Below are positions 6,153-14,100 of a DNA stretch of 43,963 bases, one piece after another. Position numbers and translations under genes: made by a program. Position 1 is the stretch's first letter. Each line of letters begins with the position of its first letter. Below the pieces are notes generated by a model. That model was not told the origin of the DNA and searched no databases. It saw only the letters and a program-made list of their open reading frames with translations. The DNA lies in IMG/VR virus record IMGVR_UViG_3300030107_006174, positions 1 to 43,963 of that record; one strand, given 5' to 3'. The stretch comes from a virus.

Positions 6153-6386
6153 ATGGACAATATATCTAAAATATACCTATCAATTACTTTAATTATAGTG
6201 ATATATACAAGTTATCAAGCTATTAACATAGAAAAGATAGATGTAAGTGATTGCTGTAAAAAAAGATATAGCAAAGTAATAGACAGGAAAGATAATCCAA
6301 GGTATTGGTGTCTAGGTTGCAGAAAATGGTGTAAGTTAACAAAAGTATATGCGAAAAAAGATAAAAGAAGTAAAAGACTGGACTAG
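6153..6386 (+). CDS. membrane-anchored protein with a cysteine cluster
   Basis: Residues 7-22 (IYLSITLIIVIYTSYQ) form one membrane helix. It is followed by a small four-cysteine-plus domain, C34-C35...C53-x2-C56...C60, ending in a Lys/Arg-rich tail. The probable topology is N-terminus in the membrane and a metal-binding basic domain in the cytoplasm. No family is recognised. It follows AATAGGAAT and belongs to the run of small genes after the AsnRS-like enzyme. Confidence 0.55.
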   Translation: MDNISKIYLSITLIIVIYTSYQAINIEKIDVSDCCKKRYSKVIDRKDNPRYWCLGCRKWCKLTKVYAKKDKRSKRLD

Positions 6387-6477
6387 AAAGTTTAATAAAC
6401 TTTTCAGGAAGAGACCTTATGGAGAATTGGGAGATAGGTCTTGTGAGTTAGGAAAGGATAAAGATGTCAAAGAGTAA
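6349..6477 (+). CDS. possible 42-residue basic protein
   Basis: This frame overlaps the previous gene by 38 nt and the next by 14 nt and fills an otherwise empty 77-nt gap. The product begins MRKKIKEVKDWTRKFNKLFR, has a KRPYGELGD centre and one cysteine. No strong ribosome-binding site precedes it. The composition looks coding, but the double overlap leaves doubt. Confidence 0.3.
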   Translation: MRKKIKEVKDWTRKFNKLFRKRPYGELGDRSCELGKDKDVKE

Positions 6478-6712
6478 TGGTTGGTGGGTAACCACAACAG
6501 ATGCAACAAGGAAGCCTGCAAGATATGATGCTGTTGCAAGTAAGGGCTTAAAAGCTGTTAAAAGAAGAAGAGAAAAACAAACATTATTTTTTTGTGAAGA
6601 GTGTAGTTATGTATGGCAACCATCAAGGTTTCCACATAGACAACAGAGATATGAAGGTTTGCCCTCATATGGACTTGAAAGAAAAGAATGTTTTAAATGT
6701 AAGGAGAAATAA
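6464..6712 (+). CDS. zinc-ribbon-like small protein
   Basis: An 82-residue protein. The N-terminal half is basic (SKGLKAVKRRREK); the C-terminal half has a C-x2-C pair (FFCEECSYVW, about 43-52) and a second C-x2-C (KECFKCKEK) at the end, a treble-clef or zinc-ribbon layout. The start follows AGGAAAGG by about 5-6 nt. The function is unknown; the role is probably nucleic-acid or protein binding. Confidence 0.6.
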   Translation: MSKSNGWWVTTTDATRKPARYDAVASKGLKAVKRRREKQTLFFCEECSYVWQPSRFPHRQQRYEGLPSYGLERKECFKCKEK

Positions 6713-6713
6713 T

Positions 6714-6914
6714 ATGGGTAGAGCAATAGATATGGAAAACGATATACATAAACTTAAAGAAAGAGTCAACAGGATTGATGCTGCTGTTTCTAAGATTATA
6801 AATGTTGTTGAAGAATTACAATCAAAATCAGTAAAGGTTACTACAAAAAATGACACTAAAAGTAAGCAACGTACAAGTAAGGCAAAGAAAGAACCAGCCA
6901 AGGAGAGTGTATAG
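6714..6914 (+). CDS. 66-residue coiled-coil protein
   Basis: AAGGAG at 6701-6706 sits 7 nt before the ATG at 6714, so this start is preferred over the longer open frame that begins at 6594 inside the previous gene. Residues 5-38 form a charged heptad-like helix (MENDIHKLKERVNRIDAAVS), followed by a Lys/Thr/Ser-rich tail. No family is recognised. Confidence 0.55.
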   Translation: MGRAIDMENDIHKLKERVNRIDAAVSKIINVVEELQSKSVKVTTKNDTKSKQRTSKAKKEPAKESV

Positions 6915-7095
6915 CTGTGAGCTTTGTGGTATAAGTTACAAGAATTATCCATACGAGATAACATTTGTTTCTGTTGTTGGCATGGAAAGTAAGACCTACA
7001 CTTGCTGTAAAAAATGTTGCTATAAAGAGGCTTATGGAACAAAAGGTATGGTTAGTAAAATGAAGGATAAGATAATTGAAGAAAAAACCGACTAA
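6850..7095 (+). CDS. zinc-finger-like protein with two cysteine pairs
   Basis: An 81-residue product with SCELCG (about 22-27) and a second cluster TCCKKCCYKE (about 50-59), typical of a four-cysteine zinc site. Its ATG at 6850 overlaps the previous gene by 65 nt. A GTG at 6908 would give a shorter protein beginning just before the first cysteine, but its AAGGAG would be too close. The start is uncertain, the coding status reasonable. Confidence 0.5.
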   Translation: MTLKVSNVQVRQRKNQPRRVYSCELCGISYKNYPYEITFVSVVGMESKTYTCCKKCCYKEAYGTKGMVSKMKDKIIEEKTD

Positions 7096-7267
7096 AAAAG
7101 AACTTGAATTAGTAATATCAAATTTGATTATGCATATTCAGAACATAGAGAAAAAGTTAGAGGCTTTGGATAATGTGTTTGGAATGTATATTAAATATAA
7201 AAAAGAAGGTGAGGGTTTTCAACAGTTCATCAAACAAAAGCTAGAAAAAAACAACGACAAAAAATGA
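7076..7267 (+). CDS. small helical phage protein with TTG start
   Basis: A stop lies immediately upstream in frame, and the only start that keeps the conserved-looking N-terminus KKKPTKKELELVISNLIMHI is TTG at 7076, with AAGGA 9 nt before it. Proteins of this small type (P-T-K-x-E-L...I..YI..K) occur widely in phages without known function. The product is helical with coiled-coil character and ends in a basic tail. The stop overlaps the next start (ATGA). Confidence 0.6.
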   Translation: MKKKPTKKELELVISNLIMHIQNIEKKLEALDNVFGMYIKYKKEGEGFQQFIKQKLEKNNDKK

Positions 7268-7614
7268 GAGGGTTATCACAAGAGCTTGGATTCATATACA
7301 TAACTTCAACAGGAGAAAAGTATGTTGATAGACAAGCTGCTATAAATCGTCAAGGACAAATTGACATGGCAACGGAGTCAAAAGAGATTATTAAAAGGAG
7401 AAAACAAATGGAAGCAGATGAAGTATTAAAGATATTAGAAGATAATGGATGGGCAGTCTTTTATAAAGCCAATCCAATACATCATCTTAGTGTACAAAAT
7501 GCTACACCAATATTCTCTGTAAATGCTGTTAGCAAAGAAGAACTTTTGAGAGCTTTTACTAGCAATCAGAAAGGTGATGATAAATGGCATTCAGAGACAG
7601 ATTCCAATCAGTAG
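7264..7614 (+). CDS. hypothetical 116-residue protein
   Basis: Starts in an ATGA overlap with the upstream stop. The N-terminal 35 residues are beta-rich with GEKYVDRQAAINRQG. The C-terminal half ADEVLKILEDNGWAVFYKAN... resembles a small alpha/beta unit. No family is recognised. An internal ATG at 7408, preceded by AAAAGGAG, could start a shorter product of about 68 residues containing only the second unit. Confidence 0.5.
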   Translation: MRGLSQELGFIYITSTGEKYVDRQAAINRQGQIDMATESKEIIKRRKQMEADEVLKILEDNGWAVFYKANPIHHLSVQNATPIFSVNAVSKEELLRAFTSNQKGDDKWHSETDSNQ

Positions 7615-7811
7615 AAGATTTCGATGATTGGTTATTAGGATTCTACGAAAGTAGGATAATTGAATATATGGATGGAATTGGAGAGTATACCGAACATAAT
7701 ACTCTTATAACTCCATCTGTAATTAAAACAACAATGAAAAGATACATAGAATTATTGGGGAAAAGATATGTTGATGATTGGAAATTGCCTAGAAGAGTTA
7801 AAGAAACTTAA
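7584..7811 (+). CDS. hypothetical 75-residue protein
   Basis: Overlaps its upstream neighbour by 31 nt and the methyltransferase by 44 nt. It is acidic and aromatic at the start (FRDRFQSVEDFDDWLLGFYE), with a helical middle and a basic end. AAAGGTGATG lies upstream of the start. No family is recognised. Confidence 0.5.
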   Translation: MAFRDRFQSVEDFDDWLLGFYESRIIEYMDGIGEYTEHNTLITPSVIKTTMKRYIELLGKRYVDDWKLPRRVKET

Positions 7812-8577
7812 TTCTGGGTCTATACAAACTTGTGTAACGTCTCCACCATATTGGGGACTAAGAGATTATGATGAAGATGGTCAGCTTGGACAAGAGGATA
7901 CTCCTGAAGAATTTGTAGATAAGTTGACAGAAATATTTATGGAAGTATATCGTGTATTAAAAGATGATGGGACATTTTGGCTCAACATTGGAGATACATA
8001 CTTTGGAGCAAAAGGGGGACATTGGGATGGTGGCAATTCAATAACAAATGATTCATCAGGGACGAAATATAGAGAAAATAGAAAAGCTCCTCCCAAACAC
8101 CCCTATTTAAAAACAAAGGACTTGACTGGTGTCCCTTGGATGTTGGCAAAAAGCCTTCAAAGAAAGGGATGGTATCTAAGGCAAGATATTATATGGCACA
8201 AACCAAATCCAATGCCAGAGGCTGTTAATGATAGGTGTGCTAAATCACATGAGCATATCTTCTTATTCTCAAAAAAGAACTCTTATTACTTTGATGCAGA
8301 AGCAATAGCTGAAGAGACAAGAAGAAGAACAGATGTATGGACATTGAATACATCATCATTTGGTGGTGCTCATTTCGCAGTATTTCCACAACAAATTCCT
8401 GAGAGATGCATAAAGGCAGGGAGTAGAGAGGGAGATACTGTACTTGACCCTTTTATGGGTAGTGGTACAACTGCATACGTAGCTCAAAGATTATCAAGGA
8501 AATGGGTTGGAGTGGAACTAAACCCTAAATATGCACAAATAATTAAAGATAGGGTAGCACAAAGGGAGTTATTTTAA
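7768..8577 (+). CDS. DNA methyltransferase, beta class, SPPY motif
   Basis: A 269-residue AdoMet-dependent DNA amino-methyltransferase. The catalytic TSPPYWGLRDYD is at about residues 24-35 and the AdoMet-binding DPFMGSGTT at 227-235, so motif IV precedes motif I (beta order). SPPYW is typical of N4-cytosine enzymes but is also seen in N6-adenine ones. An ELNPKYA stretch follows motif I as usual. GGGG lies 8 nt before the ATG at 7768. No restriction partner is encoded nearby, so protection of phage DNA from host restriction is the likely role. Its last base is shared with the next gene's start region. Confidence 0.9.
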   Translation: MLMIGNCLEELKKLNSGSIQTCVTSPPYWGLRDYDEDGQLGQEDTPEEFVDKLTEIFMEVYRVLKDDGTFWLNIGDTYFGAKGGHWDGGNSITNDSSGTKYRENRKAPPKHPYLKTKDLTGVPWMLAKSLQRKGWYLRQDIIWHKPNPMPEAVNDRCAKSHEHIFLFSKKNSYYFDAEAIAEETRRRTDVWTLNTSSFGGAHFAVFPQQIPERCIKAGSREGDTVLDPFMGSGTTAYVAQRLSRKWVGVELNPKYAQIIKDRVAQRELF

Positions 8578-8837
8578 TGGAATTAGAAAATGGACATAGC
8601 AATATAACTGAAGATGATTTAAACGATAATGTTAATCATCCAAAACATTATACATCAGGTAGTATAGAATGCATTGATTATATTAATGCCTGTAAATTTG
8701 ATTACCTTGAGGGGAACATAGTAAAATATGTTACAAGGTATAAAAACAAAAACGGAGTCGAAGATTTGCGTAAAGCAGAGTTTTATTTACGCATGTTAAT
8801 AGAAAGGGAATCTAATGGAAACGGAGATGAGACTTGA
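8577..8837 (+). CDS. DUF3310 family protein
   Basis: An 86-residue protein with NVNHPKHYTSGSIECIDYI near residues 18-36, then YLEGNIVKYVTRYKNKNG and EDLRKAEFYLRMLIE. These are the landmark blocks of DUF3310, often labelled nucleotide-kinase-like in phages without proof. It shares one base with the end of the methyltransferase and overlaps the helicase gene by 23 nt, placing it in the replication operon. Confidence 0.85.
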   Translation: MELENGHSNITEDDLNDNVNHPKHYTSGSIECIDYINACKFDYLEGNIVKYVTRYKNKNGVEDLRKAEFYLRMLIERESNGNGDET

Positions 8838-10185
8838 GAATATAGTTCTCGGTCTGGCAATTAATAAGCCAGAGCATATAGATGAAATTGCACAATACGT
8901 CCCCAATGGGGATGTTTTTGTTCAGTCAAGAGCAAGAAGATTATGGGAGATTATTGAAAGGTTAAACAGAGAAAAGAAGAAGATTGACCTTTTGGTTGCT
9001 ACATCGGCATTAACTTTATACGATAAGGAACAAGGTGTTGATAATCTTTATCTTGCAGATATCACGACAGCAGCTACTTTTGGAGCTAGTTCTGATTATC
9101 TTGTTCATGCAAAACTTATGTATGAAAAGTATTTACTTAGGAGAGTGTTAAGAGAAACAAAGAATATTGAGTCTTTGGCAAGAAATAATTCTGGAAAGGT
9201 ATATGATGCAATTGAAGGTGCATATAAGCATCTTGGACAAATATTACAACTAAAGCCTGATGAGAATTTTTGTATTGATAAAGAGCTCCTTTCTACCATA
9301 AATTCTATTACAGATAAAGAGTCTCTTTTGGTAAAGACAGGATACGCTTCTTTAGATAGACTTGCAGGTGGATTAACCAAAGGAGAAGTAACAATTATTG
9401 GAGGTCGACCTGGGCATGGAAAGACTACCTTTATGATTAACTTACTATCTCGAATGATTCACTCTGGACTCCGTATAGCATTCTTTAGTAGAGAGCTCCC
9501 CAATAGCGAACTTCTGAAGAAACTTTTAACCCTTGAATCAGGTAAGTTGTCATATGGTATGGTTCGTAAAGGAATCTTTGAACAAGTTGACCTTCAACAA
9601 CTTTCCTATATTAAAGAAAAACTCCAAGAATGGTATTGCAAAGAAAAGTTTGTTATGTTTGATAACATTAGAGACTTTCCATCAACTGCTAGTGAGATTA
9701 GAAAGTTTAAGCCAGATGTAGTATTTGATGATTACTTGCAATTAATAGCACCACATGGAAACTTTAAGGAAAGAAGGTTACAATTAGAGCAATTGGTAAA
9801 TGATTACAAGTGGGTAGCAAAAGAGAATGAATGTGCTTTAGTACTTGCCTCTCAATTAAATAGAGCAATTGAGACAAGATATGACCCAGTTCCACAGTTA
9901 TCAGATTTGGCAGAGAGTGGAGCAATAGAGCAAGTTGCTGAGAATGTGTTCTTTGTATACTATCCACATAAGGTAAAGCCTGACAAGGCTGAAGATAATA
10001 TTATAGAAATACGTGCATCTAAAGTTCGTTATGGTGAAACAGGAAGATGTGAGCTTGGATATGATGGTGATAAAGTAAAGATGTACGACTCATTGGAAGA
10101 TTTAGTAGATGAAAAACGTAAAAGCAAAACCAAGAAAACAAGGTCAAAGAAAGAAGAAGCAGCAGACCTTGAAATCCCATTCTAA
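8815..10185 (+). CDS. DnaB-type replicative helicase
   Basis: A 456-residue protein. The N-terminal helical domain (about 1-150) has the DnaB interaction pattern (EIAQYVPNGDVF, RARRLWEII). The RecA-like motor follows, with Walker A GRPGHGKTT (197-205), a Walker B-like DVVFDDYLQLI (about 302-312) and ASQLNRAIE (about 345). It ends with a Lys/Arg-rich linker and the acidic tip DLEIPF, which resembles the SSB C-terminal tip and the EADIPF end of the phage SSB-like protein. It should unwind the phage replication fork. No primase gene was seen. The start could be ATG 8815 or 8827. Confidence 0.9.
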   Translation: METEMRLENIVLGLAINKPEHIDEIAQYVPNGDVFVQSRARRLWEIIERLNREKKKIDLLVATSALTLYDKEQGVDNLYLADITTAATFGASSDYLVHAKLMYEKYLLRRVLRETKNIESLARNNSGKVYDAIEGAYKHLGQILQLKPDENFCIDKELLSTINSITDKESLLVKTGYASLDRLAGGLTKGEVTIIGGRPGHGKTTFMINLLSRMIHSGLRIAFFSRELPNSELLKKLLTLESGKLSYGMVRKGIFEQVDLQQLSYIKEKLQEWYCKEKFVMFDNIRDFPSTASEIRKFKPDVVFDDYLQLIAPHGNFKERRLQLEQLVNDYKWVAKENECALVLASQLNRAIETRYDPVPQLSDLAESGAIEQVAENVFFVYYPHKVKPDKAEDNIIEIRASKVRYGETGRCELGYDGDKVKMYDSLEDLVDEKRKSKTKKTRSKKEEAADLEIPF

Positions 10186-10636
10186 AATTATAGGGATTGA
10201 CCCTGGGAAATCAGGTGGATTAACTGTTATTGATAGCGATGGTATAGTGGCTCATAAATGTCCACCTACACCTGAAAAGATGGCTATATTATTTGGAATT
10301 GCACTCAATGGACACGCTCCAATAGATGTGCAGGTAATAATGGAACAGGTATGGGCAAGACCAACAAATGGTTCAAGACATGCCTTTTCATATGGGACAA
10401 ATTATGGCTTATGGTTTGGAATAGCAGCAGCTCATGAAATAAAGATAGATTTAGTCTCTCCACAGAAATGGATGAAAGAGATTGGATGTCCAAAAGGAAT
10501 GGATGTCAAAAAAAGAAAGCATTGGCTTAAAGATAAAGCAATGGAATTATATCCTTCATTGCCGAAGGTTACACTATTAACAGCAGATTCAATACTGATA
10601 GCACATTATGGAAAACATTTTAAAAACAATCGTTGA
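10109..10636 (+). CDS. RuvC-like Holliday junction resolvase
   Basis: A 175-residue RNase H-fold nuclease: IIGIDPGKSGGLTVID places the first acid at D31, VIMEQVWARP the second at E79, and TADSILIAHYG the last at D160, with conserved order and spacing. It should cut four-way junctions before packaging. The first 24 residues are a basic extension overlapping the helicase gene by 77 nt; the real start could be later. The gene overlaps the following nuclease by 29 nt. Confidence 0.8.
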   Translation: MKNVKAKPRKQGQRKKKQQTLKSHSKIIGIDPGKSGGLTVIDSDGIVAHKCPPTPEKMAILFGIALNGHAPIDVQVIMEQVWARPTNGSRHAFSYGTNYGLWFGIAAAHEIKIDLVSPQKWMKEIGCPKGMDVKKRKHWLKDKAMELYPSLPKVTLLTADSILIAHYGKHFKNNR

Positions 10637-11114
10637 AAAATTCGGAGCATGTGAAATTAAAGAGAAAGGAGTTTGGATGCCATTAAATAAAGATTATACA
10701 AACAAACAGTTTGATGTCAAAATAAATGGTAGGGTTAAATTCGAGAAAGACCTTGATTTTGGGAATATTGGTGAGGTATGGGCAGATAACCTATTCAACA
10801 ATGGAACAATTGAAGTCAAAACAGAGAGAGATACTGGTAAACCAACCCAATGGGTTACCACAGGGAATATCGCAATTGAAATTCGTGGTAGAGACGGAAG
10901 ACTATCAGGACTATCCATTACACAAGCGACCATATGGGTACACTTATTGTCAAAAAATGGGCATATAAAGGGAGGTTTTGTTTTTGAGGTATCACAGCTC
11001 AAGAAAAGAATAAAAGAGCTTCATTCGGCTAATCCTCTGAGAATTGTAAAAGGTGGAGATGATGATGCAACACAGATGATACTTCTACCAATTGATAAAC
11101 TCTTTAAGGATTAA
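10608..11114 (+). CDS. PD-(D/E)XK-type endonuclease candidate
   Basis: A 168-residue protein with FGNIGEVWAD (E56, D60) followed by NGTIEVKTERD (E69-x-K71, E73), the E...ExK arrangement of a PD-(D/E)XK nuclease. ITQATIWVHLL (about 104-114) follows in the usual helix position. It is the last gene of the rightward arm. Its stop overlaps by 11 nt, tail to tail, with the last gene of the leftward arm, and no terminator hairpin was seen between them. A recombination or host-DNA degradation role is plausible. Confidence 0.65.
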   Translation: MENILKTIVEKFGACEIKEKGVWMPLNKDYTNKQFDVKINGRVKFEKDLDFGNIGEVWADNLFNNGTIEVKTERDTGKPTQWVTTGNIAIEIRGRDGRLSGLSITQATIWVHLLSKNGHIKGGFVFEVSQLKKRIKELHSANPLRIVKGGDDDATQMILLPIDKLFKD

Positions 11115-14100
11115 TTTTCTTTTTAATAAGCTCAGGAATATTAAGTTCTTTAAAATATTTATTTTTATTTCTATTAAAACTTCTTATCTTAAAATTATAT
11201 TCATTTTCTAAAGCTCTAAGCTCTTTTCTTTGGCTATCATCAAGATAGTCCATAAGGAATCTCTCAGCTCTTCTTCTTGCTATCTTGTCTCTACTCATCC
11301 ATTTAGCTTTATTTGGATTTAAAAGTTTCATCTTCCTATCCATTGTTTTTTGAGCCTCATTTAGTGCTTCATCTAAATTCCTAATTCTTTTACCAAAAGT
11401 ATCATATCCCTCTTGATAATAATCATTTGCAATTGCAATAGCTGTAAGCACATATGCTTTAGCAAATTCTTTTTCTGTACCTAAATTAAATGCCCTTAAA
11501 AAATCTTTAAAATAAGGAGTCTTCTCATCTTTGGTAATTGAAATAGATGCTTTGGTATCCTTTAATTCTTTGGAGAAATCTGAGTATAATCTTCTATATC
11601 TGCTAAATTTGCCATTATAAGACTTTTCAGTTGATGCCAATTCTTTATTTTTTAATATCTTAGTTGTTTGATTGTAAGCTCCAAATGTTCCCTTTAGAAC
11701 AGAGTCAATTGATTGTCCCCATCCCCAAACGAATGCTTCTCCTTTTGCTACCTCTAAGATATTCTTAGTAAGTAAAATTCCATGATTATATATCGCAGGA
11801 CTTGTCATAAATCCTTGACTATTACTTGGATTCATCAACTCTGACATTATTCCCCCCATTTCACCTTTCCACATTGTTGTAAGGAAATTGTCCCAAGCAT
11901 CACCATTTTCTTGTGGAGGAGATTGTCCTAATATTGAATCATATACTCCCATCAATGCTTTTCCTGAAAGCCAAGCACCAGCACCCATAAGAAGAGGTCT
12001 TAAATAGCTCCCAGTTTTATGTGCAATTCTTATATTCTTTAAACTATTAGATAGAGCTGCATATGCCATACGCTTATAAAGTGTTATAGGCTTCATAAAT
12101 TGAGCTCCAAAAACTTCAGGCATAAACAAATCAACTGTTGCACCTTGCGTGTATATGTGAGCTGCTGTATCCATTTTTTGATAAATTTGATTCATACGTC
12201 TACCAACCTTAGCAGCCTCCATACCTGCTTGAATGCCTTCTGCTCCATTCATACCATTTTCTTTTAATAAATTTATCTCTCCATCTGTCAATCTATAAAA
12301 CTCTTTAAATCTTATAACTGCATTCTTATATTTGCGACCTGAAGGATTTAGAAGTAAATGCCCAACCAATCTTGTTTGCTCTGCTTTAGATGCCCTAACT
12401 GCTATATATCTGTTCATATTTTCAGTTGGTCTCATAAAGCCACCACTAAAAACAAAATCAAGAACTTTATTTACATTTTTGCCTGCTCCAAAAATAGATA
12501 CTTGATTATCAATATGTCTTAATCCCAACTCTGTTTGTCCTGTTTTTCTCATTTCCCTTCTTAAATCCGAATCAAAACTATCCACAACTCCCCTAAGGAA
12601 ATCCCTCATTCTAAATGCTCCAAGTGTTTGGTAGTTACCAACAAGAGCATTCTTTAAACCTGATGTAAAAAATGATAATTGTGTCTTTGCTATAATTGAG
12701 GCATAATCATTTAAAACTCTTTCAGACTTAGGGTAACCTATATCACTTTCATGAACTCCGAGTTGTTTTTCTACTATTTTTGCTATATAATTCTTAGCCT
12801 TAGTGCCACCTTCTACTTCGCTTAATTGTTGTATTTTTGTCTTAAAATTAGCATCAGATTTATATCCCTTAATCTTGGTATATTCAGGGAAAAATTCAAC
12901 AGTTGATGTGAATTTAGCCATACCTAATGCATATTTTCTTACAGTAGCATCATAAGATGTTTCATATACGTCAATATTCTTTTTTAATTTTTGGGAGTAA
13001 ACTTGCTCATCAATCTTTTGAAACATTCTTGGCTGTAAAAATCTTGAAGATATTGATGTTTGCATGAAATTACCTCTATCATACATATACTGCCTTGCAA
13101 TGTCTAAGGCTTCAGCCTCTACCTCAATTATTGCTTTTCTTTTAGCTTCTGCAGATAAATTTGGATTTCTTTGTTCTACTATTTTTCTTGCAATCTCATC
13201 AGCTTGTTTCTTTATAAGTTTCCTTGTTGCATCTGAATTTACAGAAAATGTTTCTTTAAAGTCATTACTAAGACCTCTATGGACATATTCTTTTGAATCA
13301 AGCCATTTTATGTTATTCTTACTTTTCCAATTCTCGTACTCAGCATCATTCATAATTTGCTTCATTGCATCTAAGAAATTATTCTTAATGAGTTTGTTAA
13401 ATTCTGAGACCTCATTCAATGCTTTACCTTCAGGACTATTCATGTTAATGCTACCATCATCATTGAATGCTTTTTTAATAAAACCTTTCTCCTCAACTGT
13501 AAGTAATCCCTTATCTTGACGCTCAATCCTTCTTTCTTTATCCATTAAGTAGAAAAAGTCTTTCACTTTATTGAATTGCTTTTCACCACCAAGATGATTA
13601 ATCATTCTTCCTTCAGCATCTACAAGGTCTCCAACATATCTTGCCTCTTGAGATTGATGGTCAAATAATCTATTCGCTATCTTATCGCCAGTTTTACCAA
13701 GTTTTCTCAATGCAGTTTCTATGGGAGCAACCCATCTATAACCCTCAAATGATAAAGTATCAAACTTTTTTAATAATTCAACATCATTCTTGTCTATCAT
13801 TTCAAAGTTAAAAGCTTCATCTATCCATGTATTATTTTTACCTGCCTTAAAGCCTAAGTCTTTCAATAAATTCTTATAGGCATTTAATGTTTTTATATTG
13901 GCTTTTGTAATATCTCCATCTTTGATACCAAATTGTTTTAATAAGAATTGCTGATTAGCATTATTGACATTTGCCTTTAATCTAAAGTTCTCTACCCCTC
14001 TATATGTTTCTATCCACTTTAAAGTATCTTTTCTTGCACGAAGTTTTTGTATATCACTATCATTAATAATATCCAATAAAGATTGGAGTTCATTAGGTTT

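Noticed and set aside
7768-8577. Restriction-modification pair
   Set aside because: No restriction endonuclease gene adjoins the methyltransferase. The neighbours are replication genes, so an orphan protective methylase is simpler.
11090-11130. Bidirectional terminator at the convergent gene ends
   Set aside because: The stops overlap by 11 nt, and no stem with a T-run on either side could be drawn.
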